40,306 nucleotides of DNA from contig NZ_CAJMEH010000014.1 in NCBI RefSeq assembly GCF_905212365.1, positions 1 through 40,306 of the forward strand. The letters run 5' to 3'. Within the stretch, counting starts at the first letter, position 1, and each line of letters begins with the position of its first letter. This DNA is from an uncultured Phascolarctobacterium sp. Its GTDB lineage: Bacteria; Bacillota; Negativicutes; Acidaminococcales; Acidaminococcaceae. Shown here piece after piece: positions 15,526 to 23,545 of this stretch. The notes under the pieces are model-generated. The model did no database searches and was not told the origin of the DNA. It was given only the letters and a program-made list of their open reading frames with translations. A program made the translations under genes and the position numbers.

Positions 15526-15939
15526 ATGGATAACGAAAAATTTTCTACGGTCTTCCCCACAGGAGCAAAAAACGATGCTTACGCTCAATATTTTGTCGGC
15601 CAGAGCTATTTGAATATGCTGTCGCTGGAGCAGGTAGTCATTGGCAACGTAACCTTTGAGCCCAGCTGCCGCAATAACTGGCATATTCATCACGCCGATA
15701 AAGGCGGCGGGCAAATACTGCTCGTCACCGGCGGCCGCGGCTATTATCAGGAATGGAGCCAGCCTGCCCGCGAACTGCATCCCGGCGACGTAGTAAACAT
15801 TCCCGCAGAAGTTAAGCACTGGCATGGCGCAGCGCCGACCAGTTGGTTCGCGCATTTGGCGATAGAAGTTCCCGGCGAAAATACTCGCAATGAATGGTGC
15901 GAGCCTGTGGGCGAAAAAGAATATTGTAAATTAAAATAA
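15526..15939 (+). CDS. Single-domain cupin protein
   Basis: 137 aa. Cupin motif 1 is WHIHHADKGGGQILLVTGGRGYY, giving three His and one Gln as possible ligands. Motif 2 is HPGDVVNIPAEVKHWHGAAP, with a conserved His. The family is often found with carboxymuconolactone-decarboxylase-like proteins, as here. No signal peptide is seen, so it should be cytoplasmic. It lies 28 bases after the DUF362 gene, with AGAGGAA before its ATG, and 13 bases before merR. The substrate is unknown. Confidence 0.85.
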   Translation: MDNEKFSTVFPTGAKNDAYAQYFVGQSYLNMLSLEQVVIGNVTFEPSCRNNWHIHHADKGGGQILLVTGGRGYYQEWSQPARELHPGDVVNIPAEVKHWHGAAPTSWFAHLAIEVPGENTRNEWCEPVGEKEYCKLK

Positions 15940-15952
15940 ATCGGGTAAGCCT

Positions 15953-16342
15953 ATGACGATAAAAGAAGTAAGCGAAAAATATCATATTTCGGCGGATACC
16001 TTACGCTATTATGAGCGCGTGGGCATGATTCCGCCCGTGCCGCGTACCGCAAGCGGCATCCGCAATTATGGCCCGCATGAATGCGGCTGGATTGAGCTGG
16101 CCATTTGCATGCGCAGGGCAGGACTGCCCATCGAAGCTATGATAGAATATGTAAAGCTGTTTCAAGTCGGCGATTCCACCATCCCCGCCCGCCTGCAGCT
16201 TTTGCAGTGCCAAAGGGATAAGCTGCTGGAGCAGCAGGCCAAGACTGCTCAGACGCTGGCTCGCTTGAAACACAAAATAAGTATTTACAAAGAGGCGCTC
16301 GTCAACGGCCATCTTGACTGGGACTGCGAGCCGAAAGCCTGA
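15953..16342 (+). CDS. MerR-family regulator, AdhR/NmlR-like with Cys52
   Basis: 129 aa. The N-terminal helix-turn-helix and wing read IKEVSEKYHISADTLRYYERVGMIPPVPRTASGIRNY, followed by a long dimerisation coiled coil (residues about 80-118). Cys52 (in ELAICMRRAG) occupies the position of the sensor cysteine described for AdhR and NmlR, the aldehyde- and electrophile-responsive branch of the MerR family. There is no metal-binding cysteine cluster at the C-terminus. The two promoters with 19-base spacers at 10740 and 14405 are its likely targets. It would act by untwisting the promoter to let RNA polymerase use it. Confidence 0.88.
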   Translation: MTIKEVSEKYHISADTLRYYERVGMIPPVPRTASGIRNYGPHECGWIELAICMRRAGLPIEAMIEYVKLFQVGDSTIPARLQLLQCQRDKLLEQQAKTAQTLARLKHKISIYKEALVNGHLDWDCEPKA

Positions 16343-16394
16343 ATACAGCGCCGCTTCGGCACATAAAAAACAGATATTGTTATACTAAAAACAG

Positions 16395-16430
16395 AACGAC
16401 CACCATACCTCGCTGATATGATGGTCGTTT
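16395..16430. terminator. Bidirectional terminator between merR and the 101-aa gene
   Basis: Arms 16395-16407 and 16417-16429 (AACGACCACCATA and TATGATGGTCGTT) pair with one mismatch. T-rich tracts follow on both strands. It serves the converging genes on either side. Confidence 0.8.
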
Positions 16431-16441
16431 TATTCTCTTCT

Positions 16442-16747
16442 TTACAAATTCTCTGCCATTCCCGGCGGCATGCTCCACTCAACGCGCACGCCGGTTTTGC
16501 CCCACAGCCGCGTCAGGCACAGCTTAAAGCTTTCCATGCTCTCCAAGGGCTGCAAGGTTTTAGTAACGAAATCGCGGATGGTTTCCCCCTGAGGCAAGTC
16601 CAACGTCAGCGGCGAGACCAAAAATTTTTCCACAGCAGCCTTTGCTTCCGCCACGGGCAGAATAACGGCCGCAGCTTTCGTCACGTCGTTATATTCCACA
16701 TAACCGTAATGACAGTTATAATTTAAAGTCACGCTAAATGTACTCAT
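16442..16747 (-). CDS. Conserved-looking small protein of unknown function
   Basis: 101 aa, no signal peptide or membrane segment. It starts with ATG at 16747 after a GAGGGGG site, and has its own well-formed promoter (16774-16802) and a terminator at its end, so it is a genuine monocistronic gene. The sequence (MSTFSVTLNYNCHYGYVEY at the start, LTRLWGKTGVRVEWSMPPG at the end) shows no motif I can assign. Confidence 0.7.
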   Translation of the reverse strand: MSTFSVTLNYNCHYGYVEYNDVTKAAAVILPVAEAKAAVEKFLVSPLTLDLPQGETIRDFVTKTLQPLESMESFKLCLTRLWGKTGVRVEWSMPPGMAENL

Positions 16748-16773
16748 ACTAAAATCCCCCTCTGCTGCTACCT

Positions 16774-16802
16774 ATTATAGCAATTTGCAGAAGCAATAGC
16801 AA
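16774..16802 (-). promoter_or_regulatory. Promoter of the 101-aa gene
   Basis: Minus strand TTGCTA (16802-16797), 17 bases, TATAAT (16779-16774), about 25 bases before the start codon. Confidence 0.65.
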
Positions 16803-16864
16803 TATGCTGGTTTAATCACATAATTAACGCGCCTGCCCGCGCCGGCATCGCCCTCATGGCAGCC

Positions 16865-18967
16865 TTACCGTCTGCTGTACACAGGCTGCAAACGCTGCTC
16901 CATGGGCAGCTTATCCGCCGTCACCGCCAGCTGCGCCATCTCGTACAAAGCGCTTTGGGCGCTGACCGGCTCCAGCTTATTATGCACCCGGCGGTAAGTG
17001 CCGTTGGACTGCATCATATGCGCGCCCACATTATCGCGCAAATACAAATCCAGCAGGCCCTTGATACGGCGGATATGCTCCTCCGTTTCCACTGGGAAGA
17101 ACAGCTCCACGCGATCGTTCAGATTACGGGGCATCCAGTCGGCGCTGGAAAGATACAGCTGCTCCTCGCCGCCGTTGGCAAACCAAAAGATACGGCTGTG
17201 CTCCAGCTGACGTCCCACAATGCTGCGCACGGTAATATTATCGCTGATGCCGTCAATACCAGTGCGCAGGCCGCAGATACCGCGAATAATCAAATCGATA
17301 TGCACGCCCGCCGCCGAAGCCTCGTACAACTTTTGAATTACCGGCTGGTCGATAAGCGAATTCATTTTAGCGATAATATGCCCCTCCTTGCCCTGCTTAA
17401 CCATTTCTATTTCATTATCGATTAACGAATAGATTTTTTCCCGCAGGCCCAAAGGCGCCATAACCAGCTTGTTCCACACCGGCGGCTCGCTATAGCCGCT
17501 GAGCAGGTTGAAAAAGGCGGAAGCGTCGCTGCCAAATTCGTCGTTAGCCGTCATCAGGCCCAAATCCGTATATAGCTTAGCAGTGCTGTCGTTATAATTG
17601 CCCGTGCCCAAATGCAGGTAACGCTTAATGCCGTTATCCTCCTTGCGCACGATTAAAATAATTTTAGCGTGAGTTTTCAAACCCACCAGGCCGTAAATAA
17701 CGTGGCAGCCGGCTTTTTCCAAACGGCGCGCCCACAAAATATTATTTTCCTCGTCAAAGCGGGCTTTCAGCTCTACCAATACCGTAACCTGCTTGCCGTT
17801 TTCTGCGGCGCGGGCCAAGGCCGCTACGATGGGGCTGTTGCCGCTGACGCGGTACAAAGTCTGCTTAATTGCCAGCACCTTGGGGTCGTCCGCCGCGTCG
17901 CTGACCAGCTTAACCACAGGGTCGAAGGTTTCGTAGGGATGGTGCAGCAGAATATCGTTCTGACGAATAGCGGCAAACAAATCGCTATCGTCCGGCAAAT
18001 CCAAAGGCCGCTGGGGCACAAAGGGCTCGTACAGCCAGGGCCACATACCCGGCAGCCCCGTAAATTTAAAGAAGCAAGTGGCGTCCAGCGGGCCGTTATT
18101 TTCATAAACCTCCAGCTCCGTCACGTCCAGATTTTCTTCCAGAAATTTTTTGATGCGGTTGTTATTGGTTTTGTACAGTTCCAAGCGCACTGCCGCGCCG
18201 CGCTTACGCTTGCGCAGCGAAGCTTCGACCTCTTTCAACAGGTCGACGCTGTCCTCTTCCTCCAAATCCAAATCGCTGTCGCGAGTTACGCGGAAGGGCA
18301 CCACGTACAGAATCTGGCAGCCGTTAAAAAGGTCCTGACAATGGCTGGCAATAATGTCCTCTAAAAATACGAAGGTACGCTTTTGCTCCGGCACTACCTC
18401 GATAATGCGGTCCAGAACCGACGGCACCTGCACCAGCCCCATGCTGTGCTCGCCGTCGGCCGTCACCAGCTCCACCGCCAGATTCTGCGTTTTATTAGCC
18501 AAAAAGGGGAAGGGGCGCGAAGCGTCCACCGCCATGGGCGTCAATACCGGATAAACAATCTCCCGGTAATATTCCTCCAGCCAGTCCTTGCCCAACTCGC
18601 TCAATTCCTCCACACGGCGGAAGCGCAGGCCCACGGCGTCCATTTCCGCCAGCAGCGCCAGCAGATATTTCGTTCTGGTGCGCACCTGCTCGTGCGCCGC
18701 TTCGGAAATCGCTTCCAGCTGCTCCTTGACGGACATACCGGCGGCATCCCTTTTATCGATGCCATTATCGTAGCTGTTCCACAGCCCGGCGACACGCACC
18801 ATAAAGAACTCGTCCAGATTGGAAGCGGAAATGGCGATAAACTTCAAGCGCTCCAAAAGCGGCGATTCCTTAACCATCGCTTCCTTTAATACGCGCAGAT
18901 TGAATTTGAGCCAGCTCAGCTCGCGGTTATAAAAATATTCAGGCTTAGTGAGATCCAATTTTTTCAT
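16865..18967 (-). CDS. ppk: Polyphosphate kinase 1
   Basis: 700 aa, full PPK1 length. It makes polyphosphate from ATP. The N-terminal domain begins YFNRELSWLKFNLRVLKEA; FIAISASNLDEFFMVRVAGL follows. The catalytic part has ALARAAENGKQVTVLVELKARFDEENN, HLGTGNYNDSTAKLYTDLGLMT (with the phosphorylated His) and LEHSRIFWFANGGEE (second active-site His region). Its ATG shares one base with the stop of the upstream Ppx-like gene (TAATG), so synthesis of the two proteins is coupled. Confidence 0.97.
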   Translation of the reverse strand: MKKLDLTKPEYFYNRELSWLKFNLRVLKEAMVKESPLLERLKFIAISASNLDEFFMVRVAGLWNSYDNGIDKRDAAGMSVKEQLEAISEAAHEQVRTRTKYLLALLAEMDAVGLRFRRVEELSELGKDWLEEYYREIVYPVLTPMAVDASRPFPFLANKTQNLAVELVTADGEHSMGLVQVPSVLDRIIEVVPEQKRTFVFLEDIIASHCQDLFNGCQILYVVPFRVTRDSDLDLEEEDSVDLLKEVEASLRKRKRGAAVRLELYKTNNNRIKKFLEENLDVTELEVYENNGPLDATCFFKFTGLPGMWPWLYEPFVPQRPLDLPDDSDLFAAIRQNDILLHHPYETFDPVVKLVSDAADDPKVLAIKQTLYRVSGNSPIVAALARAAENGKQVTVLVELKARFDEENNILWARRLEKAGCHVIYGLVGLKTHAKIILIVRKEDNGIKRYLHLGTGNYNDSTAKLYTDLGLMTANDEFGSDASAFFNLLSGYSEPPVWNKLVMAPLGLREKIYSLIDNEIEMVKQGKEGHIIAKMNSLIDQPVIQKLYEASAAGVHIDLIIRGICGLRTGIDGISDNITVRSIVGRQLEHSRIFWFANGGEEQLYLSSADWMPRNLNDRVELFFPVETEEHIRRIKGLLDLYLRDNVGAHMMQSNGTYRRVHNKLEPVSAQSALYEMAQLAVTADKLPMEQRLQPVYSRR

Positions 18968-20517
18968 TACTTATCCACCCGTTCTATAATCGGTTCGATA
19001 CCGTATACTTCTTCAAAAAAGGCCGCCTTATCCTCAAAGGTCCAGATTTCCAGCGCCAAATCCGTCTTGCTGACGGCCTGCACTTTCAGCTTATTATCCT
19101 TCAGCGTCACCGTACAGCTGCGAATCTTTTGCAGATAGCTGCGGTCCAGCGCGTCGGCCAGCCGCACGATAGCCGCCAGCTTCGCCACCACGGCCACCAT
19201 TTCCCTGGGAACTGCCGGACGGGAACGATTGCTCTGCTCAAACAGCTTATTAGCGTGATAGTACGCCGCCAAAGCGATAATCTGCTTGTCCTGATCGCTG
19301 AAGCCCAAAATATCCGTGGAGCAAATCAGCTGATAGGTATATTGGGAATGGCTGCGCATACAGATATACTTGCCGATATCGTGCAGAATGCATGTGCCGC
19401 GCAGCAGCAGGCGTTCATGCTCGCCCATGCCGTGCTCCTTCGCCACCTTCTCAAAAATCAGCAGCGCCAAACGCTCCACCTGCTGCGCATGATGCTTGTC
19501 GTACAAATAACGCCGACCAATGCAGTGGAACAGGCTGATCAGCTCCTGCTCCCACGCCTTGCGCAGCGCAGGGCTGGTCTTGCCGCCGATATGCAGCAGC
19601 TGCATACCGTCGATAAAGCTGTCGCCGGTGATAATAAATTCCTTCGCCGGAATTAAATGCAGCAGCTGTTCGTAAAGCAGCACCGTAGGCAGCGCCAGCT
19701 CCGCCATGCTTTCAGGAATTTTATAAGCCGAAATCAGCTTGGGCAGATTCATCTGCCGCATCTTGTCGAAGAAGGCGTGGAAATCCTCCGCCTTAATGCG
19801 GTGCAGCCGTTCCTTCTCGTCCAGCCCCAGCATCCGCAGCAGCAGCTCGGTTTCCGTACCCGAAAGCACCAGATATTCCACGCTGCTTTGCTGCAGCTCC
19901 TGCCGCACCGGGCCGATGGTGCTGCTCAAAAATTCCGTCAGCGCCTTATTAAAGTGCATGCTTTCGCGGCGGTTGCGGGCAAAGCTTTCCTTAATGCGGA
20001 TAATGCCCACGTGGAAATTTTCCTGATAGCAGATCTGCTCGTCCCGCACCAAGGTAACGCCCAAGCCGCCGGAGGAAATGTCCATCATCAGCATGCCGTC
20101 GCGCTCGCTGCTGATTTTTCCCTCGCGCAGCGTATTGCGGATCGCCACAAATTTAGTATAAATTTCCTGCAGCATATCCACCACGTCGACAATCAAGCCC
20201 GTTCTGGTATAAATCTGGTCCAGCAAAAAAACCTGGTTACTGGCCTCGCGCACAGCGGTAGTGGCCTGCAGCTTATATTCCTCGACGCCGTATTCCTCCA
20301 TCAGGCGCTTAAAGCCCTGCAAAACGTCGCAAATCTCGGACACCAGCTTAAAAGGAATAATTTTATTTTTAAATGTCGCTTCACCTAAGCGGATACGCCT
20401 GTTGACGCTCTCGATGATCTTAAAGCGATCGATGTTGCGGTACTCCACGATCTGCATACTGATCTTTTCAGAGCCCAGATGAATAGCGGCAAAAGTAGTA
20501 TGGGTCTTACGCTTCAT
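18967..20517 (-). CDS. Ppx/GppA-family protein with degenerate active-site loops plus HD domain
   Basis: 516 aa, the length of Ppx (two ribonuclease-H-like domains plus a C-terminal HD-like domain). The phosphate loops are altered compared with active members. The N-terminal DxGSNSxR is replaced by IHLGSEKISMQ, and DLGGGSTE by DISSGGLGV. The downstream HD-like region is kept: LLLRGTCILHDIGKYICMRSHSQYTYQLI. It may therefore be a regulator or a (p)ppGpp/polyphosphate sensor of the coupled PPK rather than an active phosphatase; this is inference from motif loss. It is divergent from the canonical paralogue at 20700. Confidence 0.85.
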   Translation of the reverse strand: MKRKTHTTFAAIHLGSEKISMQIVEYRNIDRFKIIESVNRRIRLGEATFKNKIIPFKLVSEICDVLQGFKRLMEEYGVEEYKLQATTAVREASNQVFLLDQIYTRTGLIVDVVDMLQEIYTKFVAIRNTLREGKISSERDGMLMMDISSGGLGVTLVRDEQICYQENFHVGIIRIKESFARNRRESMHFNKALTEFLSSTIGPVRQELQQSSVEYLVLSGTETELLLRMLGLDEKERLHRIKAEDFHAFFDKMRQMNLPKLISAYKIPESMAELALPTVLLYEQLLHLIPAKEFIITGDSFIDGMQLLHIGGKTSPALRKAWEQELISLFHCIGRRYLYDKHHAQQVERLALLIFEKVAKEHGMGEHERLLLRGTCILHDIGKYICMRSHSQYTYQLICSTDILGFSDQDKQIIALAAYYHANKLFEQSNRSRPAVPREMVAVVAKLAAIVRLADALDRSYLQKIRSCTVTLKDNKLKVQAVSKTDLALEIWTFEDKAAFFEEVYGIEPIIERVDK

Positions 20518-20569
20518 AAACTTTGCCTCCCAAATACGTATATAATAATATATTCTTTTTAAGTACAGA

Positions 20570-20635
20570 AAAATCCTGCGTCCATACAGGAATTTAACAT
20601 TTTTACACTAAATTTACAAAACAGCGCAGGATTTT
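20570..20635. promoter_or_regulatory. Divergent regulatory region with 11-bp inverted repeat and PHO-box-like TTTACA repeats
   Basis: An 11-bp perfect inverted repeat, AAAATCCTGCG (20570-20580) and CGCAGGATTTT (20625-20635), frames an AT-rich core. The core contains TTTACA at 20602-20607 and again at 20613-20618, an 11-base period, plus TTAACA at 20594. This resembles the PhoP box of Firmicutes (TT[ACT]ACA direct repeats). A TATACT at 20652-20657 has no matching -35, as expected for an activator-dependent promoter of the gene at 20700. Confidence 0.4.
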
Positions 20636-20699
20636 CGCCGCCCGTGAGTAATATACTAGGTAGTAAATAACGAGCGTTAATTACTAAGGAGAGAGAAGA

Positions 20700-22238
20700 A
20701 TGCAGAGAATTGCGATCATCGATATCGGCTCTAACTCGGCGCGTCTGGTTATCAGCCATATCTACAAAAACGGCGCTTACAATATGGTCTATAACCAAAA
20801 GGAAGCGCTGCGCCTGAGCCAAAAGGTGGACGCCGGCAATATGCTGACGGAAGAAGCCTTCAGCTCCACCATTGAAACCCTCAAAAGCTTCGCCCATATG
20901 TGCAACATCTATCAAGTGGATAAAACCATCGGCGTAGCCACCGCCGCTATCCGCAACGCCGCCAACGGCAGCCAGCTGGTGGAGCGCGTCGCCGCCGAAA
21001 CCGGCATTCAGCTGCACATCATCAGCGGCAGCACGGAAGCCTATATCAGCTATCTTGGCGTTATCAACACCCTGGACGTCAAAAACGGCATCATCTTCGA
21101 CCTGGGCGGCGGCAGTACGGAGCTGATACTGTTCAAGAACCGCCAGATTCTGGAAAGCGTTTCCCTGCCCATGGGCGCGGTCAATACCACGGGGATGTTC
21201 AATATCCGCAACGAAATGCCGCCCAATGTGTACAGCGACCTGAACGTTTTCATTATGAGCCGCCTGTCCCAATACCCCTGGCTCAAGCAGAACGGTCTGC
21301 ACTTAATCGGCGTCGGCGGCACTGCCCGTACCGTAGCGAAAATTATTCAGCGCGCCAAAAAATATCCGGCTACCAAAATTCATAATTACGCCTATTCCGT
21401 ACAGACCTACCGCAATTTTTTCAATAAGCTGCGCAATACAAATCTGGAACAGCGCAAAAAAATATCCGGCCTCAGCGCCGAACGCAGCGATATTATTTTA
21501 GCAGGCAGCAGCATCATCAGCTGCCTTTTAGAAGCCACCGGCGCTAAAAAGCTCATCACCAGCGGCTGCGGCCTGCGCGAAGGCTTGTTTTACGATTATT
21601 ATTCCCAATCCAACAACGTCCCCCTGATTGCCAAAAATATTTTGGAGCGCAGCCGCGAAAACGTGCTCAAGCTTTACGAAACGGATACGGCTCATGCGCG
21701 GCATATAACGCAGCTGGCGCTGGCCATGTTCGACGGCTGGCACGAGCTGCACAAGGTGCGCAAGGGTTACCGCCGCCTGCTGGAAACGGCGGCGCTGCTG
21801 CACGATATCGGCATCACGATTAATTTTTACAGCCATGCCCGCCACAGCGCCTATATGATTCAAAACGCCAAGCTTTTCGGCCTGACCCACAAGGAGCAAA
21901 TCATTACCTCGGCCATCGCCGGCTGGCATAACGGCGTATCGAAAAACTATTTTAAGGACCGTTTTTACAAGGAAATGCTGACGGACAGCAACTGGCGGCT
22001 TATCAATAAGCTGGCGCTGCTGCTGGCTCTGGCTGAAAGCCTGGATTATTCGGAAACGAAAATGATTCATGCTATCGAGCCCGGTATCAGTAAAAAATGC
22101 GCGCTGCTGCGCATCTACGCAGACGGCATCCCCGGCATCGAAATACATCAGGTAGCTACGCATCTTGCCTGGTTCAAAAAAGTTTTCGGCGTCGAGCTCA
22201 AGCTGGAGCTTGTTAAGGATAAGGAAGCAGAACAGTAA
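20700..22238 (+). CDS. Exopolyphosphatase / guanosine pentaphosphate phosphatase (Ppx/GppA family)
   Basis: 512 aa with intact family motifs: IAIIDIGSNSARLVISH at the N-terminus, GVATAAIRNAANG, IISGSTEAYISYLGVINT, FDLGGGSTELILF, GVGGTART, and an HD-like domain with LLETAALLHDIGITINFYSHARHSAYMI. It should degrade long-chain polyphosphate or convert pppGpp to ppGpp. An AGGAGAGAG site precedes the ATG. It faces away from the ppk operon across a shared regulatory region, so synthesis and breakdown of polyphosphate can be set against each other. Two hairpins lie after its stop. Confidence 0.92.
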   Translation: MQRIAIIDIGSNSARLVISHIYKNGAYNMVYNQKEALRLSQKVDAGNMLTEEAFSSTIETLKSFAHMCNIYQVDKTIGVATAAIRNAANGSQLVERVAAETGIQLHIISGSTEAYISYLGVINTLDVKNGIIFDLGGGSTELILFKNRQILESVSLPMGAVNTTGMFNIRNEMPPNVYSDLNVFIMSRLSQYPWLKQNGLHLIGVGGTARTVAKIIQRAKKYPATKIHNYAYSVQTYRNFFNKLRNTNLEQRKKISGLSAERSDIILAGSSIISCLLEATGAKKLITSGCGLREGLFYDYYSQSNNVPLIAKNILERSRENVLKLYETDTAHARHITQLALAMFDGWHELHKVRKGYRRLLETAALLHDIGITINFYSHARHSAYMIQNAKLFGLTHKEQIITSAIAGWHNGVSKNYFKDRFYKEMLTDSNWRLINKLALLLALAESLDYSETKMIHAIEPGISKKCALLRIYADGIPGIEIHQVATHLAWFKKVFGVELKLELVKDKEAEQ

Positions 22239-22250
22239 AGGCGTTGTCCA

Positions 22251-22283
22251 CTCTTTACCCTAACGCAGCGTTACCGTAAAGAG
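22251..22283 (+). repeat. 33-bp interrupted hairpin
   Basis: CTCTTTAC (22251-22258) pairs with GTAAAGAG (22276-22283), and inside it TAACGC (22261-22266) pairs with GCGTTA (22268-22273), giving 14 of 16 paired positions around one base. There is no T-tract, so it is not a simple terminator. It lies 12 bases after the gene ending at 22238 and may protect the 3' end of the message. Confidence 0.55.
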
Positions 22284-22306
22284 CATCAGGCCTAAGGGCA
22301 TACAAA

Positions 22307-22354
22307 AACGCTTCGACAGTATTTTTTCAAATTCTGTCGAAGCGTTAATTTTTT
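22307..22354. terminator. Bidirectional terminator between the Ppx/GppA and M20 peptidase genes
   Basis: Arms AACGCTTCGACAG (22307-22319) and CTGTCGAAGCGTT (22334-22346) form a perfect 13-bp stem. AATTTTTT follows on the plus strand, and a T-run follows on the minus strand. Confidence 0.9.
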
Positions 22355-22374
22355 GCGCTTATACTTTTTCCTTT

Positions 22375-23502
22375 TTATTTCTCTGCCGCAGCCCGCAGAA
22401 TGCCGTACACCATCAGCGCGCTGTTGTACAAATCTTCTTCCTTAATATATTCGCCCACCGTATGCACATTGCTCATGCCCGTGCCCAAAATTACGCAGGG
22501 CACGCCGTAAGCGTTGATAAAGTTGGCGTCGCTGCCGCCGCCAGTCAAATCTACTACCGACGTAAAGCCGTGAGCCTCGCAGGCCTTTTGCGCCAGTTCC
22601 ACCACCAGGCTGTCCTTAGCCACCAAAAAGGAGCTGTATTTGTGGTCCACCTGCGCCTCAGCCTTAGCGCCGTATTTTTCTGCGCTGCTTACAATAGTAT
22701 TGACGATTTCGTCGCGGATAGCCAGCAGCTTTTCGTTATTGCGACTGCGGGCATCGCCTTCGATAGTCACTAAGTCGGGCACTACGTTGGTCGCTACGCC
22801 GCCGCCAATGATGCCGATATTCGCGGTGGTTTCCTCGTCGATTCTGCCGTAACGCTTAACGTCGGCCAGCGCCTTAGCCGCTAACATAACGGCGTTGATG
22901 CCCTTTTCCGGCTCCAAACCGCCATGAGCAGTCTTGCCGTGAATAGCAATTTTATATTTATACTGACCGGGAGCGCCGATAACAATTTCCCCGGGAGCGC
23001 CTTCACCGTCCAAAGCATAGCCTACGTCGGCGCGCAGCCTGCTCTTATCCATGCAGCGGGAGCCGTTGACGCCGCCCTCCTCGGCAATGGTGAACAGCAC
23101 CTGAATATCGCCGTGCTCTGCGCCGGATTTCTGCAGCAGACGCAGGCCCTCCAGTATGCCCTCCACGCCGGATTTATCGTCGCCGCCTAAAATAGTCGTG
23201 CCGTCGCTGTACAGCATGCCGTCCCTCTGCACTACGATCGTGCCGCCGCAGGGCTCCACGCCGTCCATGTGCGCGGACAGCAGCACTCTTACGGCTCCGG
23301 GCTTATTGCCGGGCAAAAAGCCCCACAAATTGCCACAGTTACCGCCCAGCTGCTCGCCTGCGCCGTCCTCCTCTACCGTAAAGCCCAAGCCCTCCAGCTT
23401 AGCCTTGAGATAATCGAACACCGGGCGCTCCTGCAATGTATGGCAGGGAATAGCGACAATCTCTTTAAATTCAGTCAGCATACGTTCTTTATTTACTTGC
23501 AT
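22375..23502 (-). CDS. M20 family zinc peptidase, PepT/YqjE-like
   Basis: 375 aa metallopeptidase, probably an aminotripeptidase-like enzyme. Zinc ligands and catalytic acids are visible: LLSAHMDGVEP (His and Asp), ILGGDDKSGVEG (bridging Asp), FTIAEEGGVNG (Glu-Glu), YALDGEGAPG (Asp) and LGTGMSNVHT (His). The dimerisation domain includes HGKTAHGGLEPEKGINA. Start: a TTG at 23511 is in frame, but ATG at 23502 with GAGGAGG 10 bases upstream is more likely. It appears to be monocistronic. Confidence 0.9.
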   Translation of the reverse strand: MQVNKERMLTEFKEIVAIPCHTLQERPVFDYLKAKLEGLGFTVEEDGAGEQLGGNCGNLWGFLPGNKPGAVRVLLSAHMDGVEPCGGTIVVQRDGMLYSDGTTILGGDDKSGVEGILEGLRLLQKSGAEHGDIQVLFTIAEEGGVNGSRCMDKSRLRADVGYALDGEGAPGEIVIGAPGQYKYKIAIHGKTAHGGLEPEKGINAVMLAAKALADVKRYGRIDEETTANIGIIGGGVATNVVPDLVTIEGDARSRNNEKLLAIRDEIVNTIVSSAEKYGAKAEAQVDHKYSSFLVAKDSLVVELAQKACEAHGFTSVVDLTGGGSDANFINAYGVPCVILGTGMSNVHTVGEYIKEEDLYNSALMVYGILRAAAEK

Positions 23503-23545
23503 TGTACTCAATCCTCCTCATATCACAAAATCATAATTTATTGCT

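Noticed and set aside
15511..15855. 114-codon minus-strand frame opposite the cupin gene
   Set aside because: The plus-strand cupin has clear motifs and a ribosome site; the reverse frame has neither.
16856..20388. Several plus-strand frames of 170-240 codons opposite ppk and the Ppx-like gene
   Set aside because: All are antisense shadows with skewed composition (rich in Gln, His and Ala).
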